A stretch of 64,000 nucleotides of DNA from Granulicella sp. S156 (GTDB taxonomy: Bacteria > Acidobacteriota > Terriglobia > Terriglobales > Acidobacteriaceae). Position 1 is the first letter of the stretch. Each line of letters begins with the position of its first letter. The stretch is taken from contig NZ_LMUH01000026.1 of assembly GCF_009766105.1 (NCBI RefSeq), positions 298,721 to 362,720 of the forward strand, in the 5' to 3' direction. The position numbers were made by a program, and so were the translations under genes. The notes beneath the pieces are model-generated. The model saw only the letters and a list, made by a program, of their open reading frames with translations, had not been told where the DNA came from and made no database searches. This document shows positions 46,115-55,206 of this stretch, in pieces.

Positions 46115-47806
46115 ATGTTCAATCAATCGTTACGCAGTATCAGCCGATGCCTGTTGGTTGCCAGTATGGCCAGCCTAGGTGTGGCAAACCTCAAGGCGCA
46201 AAGCGCGCCCAACGTAGCCACTCCTCCAGCGGCGGTGAATTTTCCGCGCTACGACATATTCCTGGGCTACTCATACTTCAATGCCCATGCCCAGCTACAG
46301 CCGTTCAATATTCCCTACGACTCGATTACCGTAGGCGGTATTGCGTCGGGCGCCCTGTTCTTCACCAGGCATCTAGGTGTGGAGGTTTCGTTTGTCGATC
46401 ATAATGGCACGAAAAACAACGGCAGCGATAACGATGGTTTTAACTCGGCGATGGCGGGTCTTATCTATCGTTTCCCGGTGGGGAACTTCACGCCCTTTGT
46501 GCATGCATTGGGTGGCGAAGGACGTATCGTCGGCCCAAACAACGATTCTCCTGCGCTGTTTGAGCACGAGCCCGCGACATGGGGGGCAACAATGGCGGCT
46601 GGCGGCGGTCTGGACTACAACACGCCTCTTTGGGGTCACCGTATTAGCTTTCGCCTGATTCAGGCGGATTTCCGTTATGCCCATGCGGACTTTGGAACGC
46701 CGTATGCGGGAGGCGTTCCTGTTTATGGCCCCCCCTTCCTGGGTGGTAACACCGACCTTAAGGGTATCGATCTCAGTGCCGGTATTGTCCTGCATCCTGG
46801 GGAGAAGCGATGGGCGGAACCTGTCACCTACGCTTGTTCGGTCACGGCTCCAACCGGCACGATCTATCCCGGGGATGTTGTTACGATCAGCGGAACCCCC
46901 AGCGGTCTGAACCCGAAGAGGACCACGAACTATACCTGGGCAGCGGAGGGCATTCCTGTCTCCGGTACCTCGAATGTGGTGAGCGTGGATACAAAGTCAC
47001 TCGCCCCTGGCAACTACACGGTACACGGCCATGTAGCACAAGGAGCCAAGCCTCTTGAGATCGCCGACTGCACGGCGCAGTTTACGGTCAGCCCATTCGC
47101 ACCTCCCACTGTTAGCTGCTCGGCGAATCCCTCGACGGTGAACCCGGGCGATCCCTCTACGATTACGGCCACTGGTGTAAGCCCGCAGAACCGTCCTCTG
47201 ACCTACAGCTATAGCACTACAGCTGGCACGATCAGCGGCAATACATCAACGGCGCAGTTGTCGACAAGTGGAGCTGCCGCTGGCGCAACGATTACTGTGA
47301 GCTGCGATGTGGTCGACGATAAGGGACAGACTGCTTCGTCAACGGCGACCGTCATGGTAGCCGCGCCACCCCCGCCCCCGCAAGTTACAGCGAGCAGCCT
47401 CTGCACCATCGCATTCGATCGCGATGTGCGTCGCCCGACGCGTGTGGACAATGAAGCCAAGGCTTGCCTTGACGACATCGCCCTCAGCGCCCAGCGAGAT
47501 TCTCAGGCTAAGCTGGCTGTCGTTGGCAGCGCTGCAGCCGACGAGAAGATGGCCGATCACAAAGCTGCAGAACGTGCAGTGAATGAGAAGGCCTACCTGG
47601 TAACCGAGAAGGGTGTGGATGCCTCGCGCATCACGGTGTACACCGCCGCGGCCGGCACCAAGAGCGCGGCGACAACCATCATCCCGGCTGGTGCGACCTT
47701 CGATACGACTGGACTCACCCCTGTGGATGAGACAGCCGTCAAGGTCCAGCCTCGTACGCCGCTCGGAGCCCCGAGGCATCACCACAAAACAGCGGCTACC
47801 AACTAA
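46115..47806 (+). CDS. OmpA-like outer-membrane protein with Ig-like domains, copy 2
   Basis: A 563-residue paralogue of copies 1 and 3 with the same order: signal peptide (FNQSLRSISRCLLVASMASLG, cleavage near LKAQ), beta-barrel-like domain starting YDIFLGYSYFNAHAQLQPF, two Ig-like domains (the second again VSCSANPSTVNPGDPSTITA) and an OmpA-type end FDRDVRRPTRVDNEAKACLD. The second Ig and OmpA parts are nearly identical to copy 1, while the barrel is closer to copy 3. The ATG at 46115 begins the signal peptide; the ribosome site (GGGG) is weak. Tail RHHHKTA. Confidence 0.85.
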   Translation: MFNQSLRSISRCLLVASMASLGVANLKAQSAPNVATPPAAVNFPRYDIFLGYSYFNAHAQLQPFNIPYDSITVGGIASGALFFTRHLGVEVSFVDHNGTKNNGSDNDGFNSAMAGLIYRFPVGNFTPFVHALGGEGRIVGPNNDSPALFEHEPATWGATMAAGGGLDYNTPLWGHRISFRLIQADFRYAHADFGTPYAGGVPVYGPPFLGGNTDLKGIDLSAGIVLHPGEKRWAEPVTYACSVTAPTGTIYPGDVVTISGTPSGLNPKRTTNYTWAAEGIPVSGTSNVVSVDTKSLAPGNYTVHGHVAQGAKPLEIADCTAQFTVSPFAPPTVSCSANPSTVNPGDPSTITATGVSPQNRPLTYSYSTTAGTISGNTSTAQLSTSGAAAGATITVSCDVVDDKGQTASSTATVMVAAPPPPPQVTASSLCTIAFDRDVRRPTRVDNEAKACLDDIALSAQRDSQAKLAVVGSAAADEKMADHKAAERAVNEKAYLVTEKGVDASRITVYTAAAGTKSAATTIIPAGATFDTTGLTPVDETAVKVQPRTPLGAPRHHHKTAATN

Positions 47807-47826
47807 TAGGCGGAAGCTGACATAAG

Positions 47827-47860
47827 AACGGCTGGCTGAGAGATTCTCAGCCAGCCGTTT
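47827..47860 (+). terminator. Terminator after OmpA-like gene 2
   Basis: A 14-bp stem (47827-47840 with 47846-47859, core GGCTGGCTGAG/CTCAGCCAGCC) with a 5-base loop, followed by TTTCTTTT. Homologous to the terminator after gene 1. Confidence 0.88.
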
Positions 47861-48372
47861 CTTTTGGCGAGTGCTTATTTTGAATGGCGGACTCACCTTT
47901 GAGTCCGCACCTCAACGTGCAGCTTATCGCTGGGCAAGACGAGGTGTATTGTTGTGGGTAATAAGAAGCTGATCACCCTTAAGCATTTTTACTAGAGATT
48001 GTAAGCAACGGGAGTACACTTTCGTGGAATACCCTTTATCCGTGGCTTTTTGATTCGAATACTTTTCAATCAAATGGAGAATTCCAGCAGATGGTGTTCT
48101 TTGAATGTAAACTTATTGTAATCAATGGCTTGCAGGTGCAAGGAAATACGGTCATAATACTCCAGGGCCTTTGCTCAAGGCTTTCCTCGAAGGAATAGCT
48201 CTTAGTAAAGCTGAACTATGCAATACGCGAAATTACGCGTAGGGCCAAATTTCGGCGGATATGCCAGGTATCTGGGCGCGAAGTTTTGCGAATCAACAAA
48301 GTACACAAGTTTCGCAGACTATAATCCGCTGGACCTATTATTTTGTTTCTGACTGTGGGGAGGCTACGTCTT
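47861..48372. other. AT-rich non-coding gap before OmpA-like gene 3
   Basis: About 510 bases, visibly richer in A and T than the flanks. They hold a TACACTTTC block near 48013-48021 like that upstream of gene 1, and a perfect TATAAT at 48320-48325 about 47 bases before the gene 3 start. A 35-codon frame from ATG 48091 to TAG 48198 (MVFFECKLIVINGLQV...) has no ribosome site and is not called. I see no repeat-family copy here. Confidence 0.5.
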
Positions 48373-50052
48373 ATGTCTTATCATTCGTTCCGCAATATTG
48401 GCCGATGCCTGCTGGTTGCCGGTATGGCTAGCGTTGGAGTAGCAGGTCTAAATGCACAAAGTGCGGCCAAAGTAGCTGCTCCCGTTTCGGAGGATAACCT
48501 TCCGAGCTATAACATCTTCCTGGGATACTCGTATTTCAATTCCCATGCCCAGCTACAGCCGTTCAATATCCCCTATGCGTCGATTACGACAGGCGGAACC
48601 GTAGCCGGCTCCTTGTTTTTTACCAGGCATCTAGGTGTTGAAGTTTCGTTTGTCGATCACAATGGCACGGCAGACAATGGCAGCGATAACGATGGTTTCA
48701 ACTCCATATCGGCAGGCGGCATTTATCGCTTCCCGATTTCGAATTTCACGCCCTTTGCGCATGTATTGTTTGGCGGGGCACGTATCGTGGGGCCGAACAA
48801 CGATGCTCCAGCGTTGTTTGAGCACGAGCCCCCGACGTGGGGTCCAGCCCTCACGGCTGGCGGCGGCCTGGACTACAACACAGGGCTTTGGGGACACCGT
48901 GTCAGCTTTCGCCTGATTCAGGTGGATTTTCGTTACGCCCATGCAGACTTTGGCACGCCCTATGCGGGAGGTATTCCCGTTTATGGAACTCCCTGGCTGG
49001 GGGGAAATACCGACCTTAAGGGGATCGATCTAAGTGCCGGCATTGTGCTGCATCCGGGCCACAAGCAGTGGACTGAACCTGTCAGCTACGCCTGCTCTGT
49101 GACGGTGCCGACCGGCACGATCTATCCTGGGGATATTGTTACGATCAGCGGAACTCCCGCCGGGTTGAACCCCAAGAAGGCTGCGAGCTATACCTGGGCA
49201 GCGGAGGGCATTCCTGTCTCCGGCACCTCGGATGTAGTGAGTGTGAACACGAAGTCACTCGCGCCTGGTAGCTACACGGTACATGGCCACGTAGCGCAGG
49301 GATCCAGGCCTTATGAGGTCGCCGACTGCTCGACGCAGTTTACTGTGGCCGCCTTCCAGCCGCCGACAGTGAGCTGCTCGGCAAATCCATCGACGGTCAA
49401 TCCTGGCGACCCATCGACGATTACGGCTAGCGGTGTAAGCCCGCAGAACCGTCCTCTGACCTACAGCTACAGCGCCACGGCCGGTACGATCAGCGGCAAT
49501 ACGTCAACAACTACAATGTCGACGAGTGGAGCTGCCCCCGGTTCAACGATTACTGTAAGTTGCGATGTGGTCGACGACAGATCCCAGACTGCTTCGTCAA
49601 CGGCGGCTGTCCTGGTATCCGCTCCTCCGCCACCCCCGCCAGCCGCTAAGGCGAGCAGCCTCTGCACAATCGGATTCGATCGTGATCCGAAGCGCCCGAC
49701 ACGCGTGGACAATGAAGCCAAGGCTTGCCTTGATGACATTGCCCTCAGTGCCCAACGCGATTCGCAAGCCAAGTTGGCGATTATCGGCAACGCTACGGAT
49801 GGCGAAGTAACGGCCGACCACAAAGCTGCAGAACGTGCCGTGAATGCGAAGGACTACCTGGTGAGCGAAAAGGGGCTGAATCCCGCGCGTATCGCGGTTT
49901 ACACCGGTACGGCCGATGCCAGGAACGCAACCACGACCATCATCCCGGAGGGAGCCATCTTTGATACCGCCGGACTTAGCCCTGTGGATGAGGCTGCTGT
50001 CAGGCCGACTCCAAGACAACCGCTGCCAACCGGGAGACGCCGTCGCAAGTAA
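48373..50052 (+). CDS. OmpA-like outer-membrane protein with Ig-like domains, copy 3
   Basis: A 559-residue third paralogue: signal peptide (SYHSFRNIGRCLLVAGMASVG, cleavage near LNAQ), beta-barrel-like domain YNIFLGYSYFNSHAQLQPF, two Ig-like domains and an OmpA-type C-terminus that has diverged (FDRDPKRPTRVDNEAKACLD, AKDYLVSEKGLNPARI) and ends GRRRRK instead of the His-rich tail. GGGGAGG lies 9 bases before the ATG. All three presumably span from outer membrane to the periplasmic side of the envelope; surface or structural roles are inferred. Confidence 0.85.
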   Translation: MSYHSFRNIGRCLLVAGMASVGVAGLNAQSAAKVAAPVSEDNLPSYNIFLGYSYFNSHAQLQPFNIPYASITTGGTVAGSLFFTRHLGVEVSFVDHNGTADNGSDNDGFNSISAGGIYRFPISNFTPFAHVLFGGARIVGPNNDAPALFEHEPPTWGPALTAGGGLDYNTGLWGHRVSFRLIQVDFRYAHADFGTPYAGGIPVYGTPWLGGNTDLKGIDLSAGIVLHPGHKQWTEPVSYACSVTVPTGTIYPGDIVTISGTPAGLNPKKAASYTWAAEGIPVSGTSDVVSVNTKSLAPGSYTVHGHVAQGSRPYEVADCSTQFTVAAFQPPTVSCSANPSTVNPGDPSTITASGVSPQNRPLTYSYSATAGTISGNTSTTTMSTSGAAPGSTITVSCDVVDDRSQTASSTAAVLVSAPPPPPPAAKASSLCTIGFDRDPKRPTRVDNEAKACLDDIALSAQRDSQAKLAIIGNATDGEVTADHKAAERAVNAKDYLVSEKGLNPARIAVYTGTADARNATTTIIPEGAIFDTAGLSPVDEAAVRPTPRQPLPTGRRRRK

Positions 50053-50085
50053 GGCAGTCGACAAGGAATATAGAAGCCTATCAAC

Positions 50086-50123
50086 CACGGCTGGCTGGGA
50101 ATCTCCCGCCAGCCGTGTCTTTT
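50086..50123 (+). terminator. Terminator after OmpA-like gene 3
   Basis: Stem 50086-50100 with 50104-50117 (core CACGGCTGGC/GCCAGCCGTG, one bulged base) and tail TCTTTT. Third member of the homologous terminator set. Confidence 0.85.
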
Positions 50124-50263
50124 GCCCGCGACTCTGACGAAGGCAGCTTTGGTGCAGGTATCTCTTTTGAGGCAAGGTTCAGGGGGGAAGTGCTTTAAGG
50201 AGGGTGCAATTCGTGGCAGAACGGGTTAACTTTAATAGATAAGCAAGAGGTCACAAGAAAAGA

Positions 50264-52342
50264 ATGATTTGGCGTATGTTACGCAAGCTTGGTATGTCGG
50301 TTTTATTTTGTGCAATTGTGCCGACCGCGATGCACGCGGTGACTTGGTTTCCTTTGGGTCCCTATGGTGGCGATGCCCGTTCTTTTGCGGCGGATCCTGG
50401 TAACTCCAAGCACCTCTATATGGGGACGGCCATCGGTTGGCTGTATGAATCCAATGATGGTGGCTCGACGTGGGCACGGTTGTCGCGCATCGACAAGCGC
50501 GACGATCTGGTGCTCCGCCACATCCTGATTGATCCCAGGAACCCGAAGCACATGGTTGTCGGGGCGTACGCGGTCGGCAGCCCCGACGGCGGGGTATACA
50601 TCAGTGATGACGCGGGCAGGAACTGGTATGCACAGGCTGAGATGCGCCGGCAGTCAGTCCGTTCGATGGCTCAATCCTTGTCTAACCCGGATGAGCTGGT
50701 TGCGGGCACTCTTAAAGGTATCTATCGCAGCATGGACGACGGCAAACACTGGCAGCTCATCAGCCCGGAGGGAAGCAAGGAGATTCACGAGGTTGAATCC
50801 CTGGCCATTGATCCCGTCGATCCTAAGATTATTTATGCGGGGACGTGGCACCTGCCCTGGAAGACCGTAGACGGTGGCGAGAAGTGGGACCCCATCAAAC
50901 AGGGTCTCATCGACGATTCGGATGTATTTTCGATCATCATCGATCCGGCGAAGCCTTCCATTGTCTATGCAAGTGCTTGCTCGGGTATCTACAAGAGCGT
51001 GGATGCCGCGGCGCAGTTCAAAAAGATACAGGGTATTCCGTCTACCGCGCGCAGGACGCGCAGGCTGCTGCAAGACCCTGTCCATCCCGAGACGGTTTAT
51101 GCAGGCACCACGGAGGGACTCTATCGCACGCAGGATGGCGGTAAGACCTTTATACGGATGACCGGGCCGGAAATTATTGTGAACGATGTCTACGTCGATC
51201 CGAAGAACCCGGATCACGTTCTGCTCGCGACCGATCGGGGTGGGGTTCTGCGCAGCGAGGACACGGGCTTCAGCTTCCAGGCCTCGAATACAGGTTTTTC
51301 GGCGCAGCAGGTAACGGCTTTTGCATCGGACTCTCAGAACCATGCCACTATCTATGCGGGAGTGGCGAATGCCAAAGAGTCCGGAGGCGTGTTTCGGAGC
51401 GTCGACGGAGGAGTGCGATGGGAGCAGCAGAGTTCCGGTCTCGGCGGCCGTGATGTCTTCAGCCTGGCGTCGACGCCTACGGGGACGCTGCTTGCAGGAA
51501 CGGAGCACGGTATTTTTCGTCTCGGTGAATCAGGCTGGTCTGATTCTGGCGCTCTACCTCCTGCTACGCCCCCAGCGAGTGCGCCTAAAAAGTCAAAGCC
51601 TGGAGCCAAGCCGAAGGCCGGAGTCAGGCTTAAAGCGACGCCTGTATCGTATGTTTTCCAACAGGGGACAGAAACAGCCAAGAAGAAACCAGGAGCCGGA
51701 TCGAAGCGGCGGCCCGCTGCACCGCCACCGATATTTTCGAACCTTGGTGCGGCCGTCTATTCGCTCGTTGCGGATGGCGGTACGGTGTATGCAGCTACCT
51801 CAGAGGGCCTGCTCCGCGGAGACAATGACGGGCACTTTTGGACTCCTGTGAGCTCCTTCTCTATGTCCGATCCGCATTTTGTCGCGGCAGATAAGACTAC
51901 AGTGATGGTCGCCGGACTAAAGCGCATTGATCTGTCGCTGGACGCGGGGACTACATGGAACACGGTCAATCTTCCGGAGGATTTGAAGCAGGTTGCAGCT
52001 ATCGCGGTAGATGAGCAGGACAATTTGTGGGTTGGCGGACACCCAGGCGTATTTCGTTCCACGGATCACGGGCAATCGTGGACGATGCTGCCCAATCTCT
52101 TCGTGACGGATGTGGACGGCATCTTCTTCGATGCGGCGGGCCATCGCGTATTGGTGGCATCCGCAAGTTCTACGATTACGTTTGCGGTGAGTTTGCCGGA
52201 CTACAAGGTGAGCTACTGGGAAACGGGCTGGAATCTGCGGTTTGTCCGGTCTATTGGCAACCACCTGATCGGCGCAACCATGTTTGACGGGATGGTTATC
52301 CAGCCGGAGATGGTTGTCTCCCCAATTTCGGCGGCAAAGTGA
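50264..52342 (+). CDS. Exported BNR/Ycf48-like beta-propeller protein
   Basis: A 692-residue protein with a signal peptide (RKLGMSVLFCAIVPTAMHAV) followed by many BNR/sialidase-type repeats with the motif S-x-D-x-G-x-T/S-W: ESNDGGSTWARL, ISDDAGRNWYAQ, KSVDAAAQFKK, RTQDGGKTFIRM, RSVDGGVRWEQ, LSLDAGTTWNTV and RSTDHGQSWTML. This is the fold of Ycf48-like and VPS10-type propellers. A Lys/Pro/Ala-rich linker of about 80 residues near 430-510 splits it into two propellers. It is probably periplasmic or surface-located; the partner is unknown. mqnE follows 43 bases later. Confidence 0.8.
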   Translation: MIWRMLRKLGMSVLFCAIVPTAMHAVTWFPLGPYGGDARSFAADPGNSKHLYMGTAIGWLYESNDGGSTWARLSRIDKRDDLVLRHILIDPRNPKHMVVGAYAVGSPDGGVYISDDAGRNWYAQAEMRRQSVRSMAQSLSNPDELVAGTLKGIYRSMDDGKHWQLISPEGSKEIHEVESLAIDPVDPKIIYAGTWHLPWKTVDGGEKWDPIKQGLIDDSDVFSIIIDPAKPSIVYASACSGIYKSVDAAAQFKKIQGIPSTARRTRRLLQDPVHPETVYAGTTEGLYRTQDGGKTFIRMTGPEIIVNDVYVDPKNPDHVLLATDRGGVLRSEDTGFSFQASNTGFSAQQVTAFASDSQNHATIYAGVANAKESGGVFRSVDGGVRWEQQSSGLGGRDVFSLASTPTGTLLAGTEHGIFRLGESGWSDSGALPPATPPASAPKKSKPGAKPKAGVRLKATPVSYVFQQGTETAKKKPGAGSKRRPAAPPPIFSNLGAAVYSLVADGGTVYAATSEGLLRGDNDGHFWTPVSSFSMSDPHFVAADKTTVMVAGLKRIDLSLDAGTTWNTVNLPEDLKQVAAIAVDEQDNLWVGGHPGVFRSTDHGQSWTMLPNLFVTDVDGIFFDAAGHRVLVASASSTITFAVSLPDYKVSYWETGWNLRFVRSIGNHLIGATMFDGMVIQPEMVVSPISAAK

Positions 52343-52385
52343 GAATGCGATTCACAAGAGCCTCGGAGGTCTAGAATATAAAGTG

Positions 52386-53537
52386 ATGAACTCCGAGGCT
52401 ATCAACAAGCGTCCACGGCACTCCTTTCAAACCGACGATCCGCAACTGGAGCCGATTGCGGACAAGGTTCAGCGCGGTGAGCGATTGAGCTTTGACGATG
52501 GTGTTGCGCTCTATCGGAGCGGTGACATCCTGGCCGTTGGCTGGATGGCCAATCTCGTCCGCGAACGGCTGCATGGCGATCTCGCATACTTCAATGTGAA
52601 TCGCCATATCAACCCCACGAACGTGTGTGTTGCCTCCTGCCGGTTGTGTGCCTTCGGCCGCAAGAAAGGCGCAGCCGATACGTATACGATGGCGCTCGAG
52701 GAAGCCTGGGAGACTGCCGGCAAGGGGTTGACCGAGGCCGTCACGGAGTTCCATATCGTGGGTGGTTTGCACCCTGATCTTCCGTTTGAATATTTCATGG
52801 ATCTGGTGCGCGGACTAAAAGATCGCTATCCGCAGGTCCACATCAAAGCCTTCACAATGGTCGAGATCGCATTTCTTGCCAAACGCGGCAAGATGACGAT
52901 CGAAGAGGCGCTGGAGCGCATGAAGGCTGCGGGTGTGGATTCGTGCCCGGGCGGCGGTGCAGAGATCTTTGCGGACCGCGTGCGACACATCATCTGCGAC
53001 CATAAGATCGATGGCGGCGAATGGCTGGACACGGCGCGGCTCACGCATAAGGCTGGGCTGCGGTCGAACGCCACAATGCTCTATGGGCACATTGAGAACG
53101 ATGAAGATCGCGTCGATCATCTGCTGAAACTGCGTGCCGTGCAGGATGAGACCGGCGGCTTCCAGACATTCATTCCTCTGAGCTTTCATCCGGAAAATAC
53201 AGCGTTGGGGCACCTTCCGAAGTCGAGCGGCATGACGGACATTAAGCAGATTGCTGTGAGCCGTCTGCTGCTGGATAACTTTGCGCACATCAAGAGCTAC
53301 TGGCAGATGGTGACGCCGAAGATGGCGCAGATTTCACTGCGTTTTGGTGCGGATGATATCGATGGCACGGTGATTGAAGAGAAGATCTACCACGATGCCG
53401 GAGCGAAGACGCCACAGGGACTGCGCCGTCAGGATCTTGTGCGGCTCATCGTCGAAGCTGGCCGGGTGCCGTTTGAGCGCGACACGATGTATCGTGCCGT
53501 GACGCGCACTGAGGACAGTTTTACGGTCGCAGTCTGA
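52386..53537 (+). CDS. mqnE: Aminofutalosine synthase
   Basis: A 383-residue radical-SAM enzyme that joins a purine-derived enol ether to the adenosyl radical to make aminofutalosine in the futalosine route to menaquinone. The [4Fe-4S] motif is NVCVASCRLCAFGRKKG (CxxxCxxC). Also FHIVGGLHPDLPFEYF, SCPGGGAEIFADRVR, ATMLYGHIE and FIPLSFHPENTALGH, all typical of MqnE rather than MqnC. GTG 52383 or ATG 52386 start it, without a near ribosome site; a GGAGG 16 bases upstream is too far. Other mqn genes are not in the window. Confidence 0.96.
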   Translation: MNSEAINKRPRHSFQTDDPQLEPIADKVQRGERLSFDDGVALYRSGDILAVGWMANLVRERLHGDLAYFNVNRHINPTNVCVASCRLCAFGRKKGAADTYTMALEEAWETAGKGLTEAVTEFHIVGGLHPDLPFEYFMDLVRGLKDRYPQVHIKAFTMVEIAFLAKRGKMTIEEALERMKAAGVDSCPGGGAEIFADRVRHIICDHKIDGGEWLDTARLTHKAGLRSNATMLYGHIENDEDRVDHLLKLRAVQDETGGFQTFIPLSFHPENTALGHLPKSSGMTDIKQIAVSRLLLDNFAHIKSYWQMVTPKMAQISLRFGADDIDGTVIEEKIYHDAGAKTPQGLRRQDLVRLIVEAGRVPFERDTMYRAVTRTEDSFTVAV

Positions 53538-53563
53538 TCTAAATCGTCTTGGCGAGGCGCACG

Positions 53564-54739
53564 GTGGAACTTGTCGAGGATACGACTCGCGGCGCAGGCA
53601 GCAAAACTCCTACTCGATGGAGTGCTGTCATCTTTGCGATCAAAGTCCGGGGGCTACGCGCGCAACGCTGGGTGCATGACCTTGATCGCACGGCCCGCAG
53701 TTGGCCGATCGAAAGACATCCCAAAAACGAATGGAAGCTTCGATACGAGTTGCGTTCGCGTCTGTGGTCCGATGTGGACAAACGGGAGCGCGAGTTTGAA
53801 CTTGGCAAGGTGGAGAATCTGCGTCGCGCTTGTTCTCGCCTGAACGGCATCGTTATTGATGCAGGCGGTACTTTCAGTTTCTGGCGACAGATCGGCAGAG
53901 CGAGTAGGCAACGTGGCTTTGTTGTAGGCCGGATGTTGCAGCAGGGATGTGTCGTTCCAGCCGTAGGTGGCGGGCTGTGCCAACTTTCCAACGCGCTCTA
54001 TGGCCTCGCGCTGAAGAGTGGGTGTGAGATCGTTGAGCGCCATGCGCACTCCATAAAAATGCCCGACGCGCCGGCGCACGATGCGACAGTGGCCTGGAAC
54101 TATGTCGACCTCCGTTTTCGTGTGCAGGAACAAACGCGAATCAAAGCCTGGATGAGTGGAGAAGAACTGATCGTAGAGTGGCAGACCGGTGGTTCGAGTG
54201 TGTTTCCGTCGCCAGGATACGTAAGGTTGGAACAGATCGTAGAGCCACGTGCGCTACAGGAATTACAAAGCTGTGCGAGTTGCGGTGTCACAGATTGCTT
54301 CCGCCACGAAGCACCGCGGGCTGCGGCGGAGTATAGAGAGCGTACGGCCTATCTGGTAGATTCCGACTTGCCGGAGTTTGAGGAATATGTTCAACGTGTT
54401 CGCAGGCCGGGCGACGTGTTGGTGTCGAAAGACATAGCGCGATCGCATTCGGCGGAGCGCATGGCGGTGAAGTTCGCACAGTCTCTGCGTCTTGATGTGA
54501 CGCATCTCTGCGTGAGTCAAAGTCTGCTGCCCTGGCTGTGGCGTATGGGTGCGATGGGTGGCCGCACGTTCGATGTATTCATGACATCCCCACCTACACG
54601 GGTACCGGAGGCTGTGTCAGACCCGTGGCTGGTTCGCGATGAGGAAGAGGCGTTGACGTTTGCTCGCCGCTTAATCTTTCAGGTAGAGACGGGTGCTGTT
54701 TCAGCTATCCAGATGCAACCCGAGACGATAGGCGCGTGA
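53564..54739 (+). CDS. VanW-family protein
   Basis: A 391-residue protein with a VanW domain in its first half: GGTFSFWRQIGRASRQRGFVVGR, then VPAVGGGLCQLSNALYGLALKSGCEIVERHAHS. A C-terminal part carries SCASCGVTDCFRH, a four-cysteine/histidine cluster likely to bind metal. GTG 53564 was chosen, with GAGG six bases upstream; TTG 53549 is also in frame. VanW was named from vancomycin-resistance loci, but its biochemical role is unknown. It follows mqnE by 26 bases and overlaps the acetyltransferase gene by four (GTGA). Confidence 0.83.
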   Translation: MELVEDTTRGAGSKTPTRWSAVIFAIKVRGLRAQRWVHDLDRTARSWPIERHPKNEWKLRYELRSRLWSDVDKREREFELGKVENLRRACSRLNGIVIDAGGTFSFWRQIGRASRQRGFVVGRMLQQGCVVPAVGGGLCQLSNALYGLALKSGCEIVERHAHSIKMPDAPAHDATVAWNYVDLRFRVQEQTRIKAWMSGEELIVEWQTGGSSVFPSPGYVRLEQIVEPRALQELQSCASCGVTDCFRHEAPRAAAEYRERTAYLVDSDLPEFEEYVQRVRRPGDVLVSKDIARSHSAERMAVKFAQSLRLDVTHLCVSQSLLPWLWRMGAMGGRTFDVFMTSPPTRVPEAVSDPWLVRDEEEALTFARRLIFQVETGAVSAIQMQPETIGA

Positions 54740-55200
54740 ACGACTACATGTTGCGAGGGTATCGCAAGACTGATCTCGATGCGCTGGTTCGGCTCGACGA
54801 TATATGCTTTGCGCCGCAGTTTCGGTTTACGCGTGCCATGATGCGGCGCTTTGCCGAGGATGAGAAGGCGCGCGTTGTGATCGTGGAACAGGATGAAGAA
54901 TTTGTGGGTTTCTGCATCGCGCATGTAGAGCCAGAGAATGCCGGATATGTTGTGACACTCGATGTCGATCCAGCGCATTGGAGAAACGGTATTGCAAGCC
55001 GGCTGATGCGGCGCGTGGAGGAGGAATGCCACGTCGCCGGATGTGTGTCGATGGCATTGCATGTGTTTACAGGGAACACGGCTGCCATTCGTTTTTACGA
55101 ACGAAGCGGGTATGTGAACGCCGGTGCCGTAGAGGATTTCTACGGCACCGGCGTTCATGCACTGGCGTATTTCAAATCGCTGCTATCTATTACGAGATAA
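54736..55200 (+). CDS. GNAT-family N-acetyltransferase
   Basis: A 154-residue GNAT protein of the RimI-like type. The acetyl-CoA loop is DVDPAHWRNGIASRLMRRVEEE (R/Q-x-x-G-x-A/G pattern) and the C-terminal segment is LHVFTGNTAAIRFYERSGYV. The GTG start overlaps the vanW-like stop codon by four bases; an in-frame ATG at 54748 is an alternative. The substrate cannot be predicted, as both ribosomal-protein and small-molecule acetylation occur in this class. Confidence 0.87.
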   Translation: MNDYMLRGYRKTDLDALVRLDDICFAPQFRFTRAMMRRFAEDEKARVVIVEQDEEFVGFCIAHVEPENAGYVVTLDVDPAHWRNGIASRLMRRVEEECHVAGCVSMALHVFTGNTAAIRFYERSGYVNAGAVEDFYGTGVHALAYFKSLLSITR

Positions 55201-55206
55201 CACGAC

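Noticed and set aside
48091-48198. 35-codon frame in the gap before OmpA-like gene 3
   Set aside because: No ribosome site and AT-rich random-looking product; noted only in the gap description.
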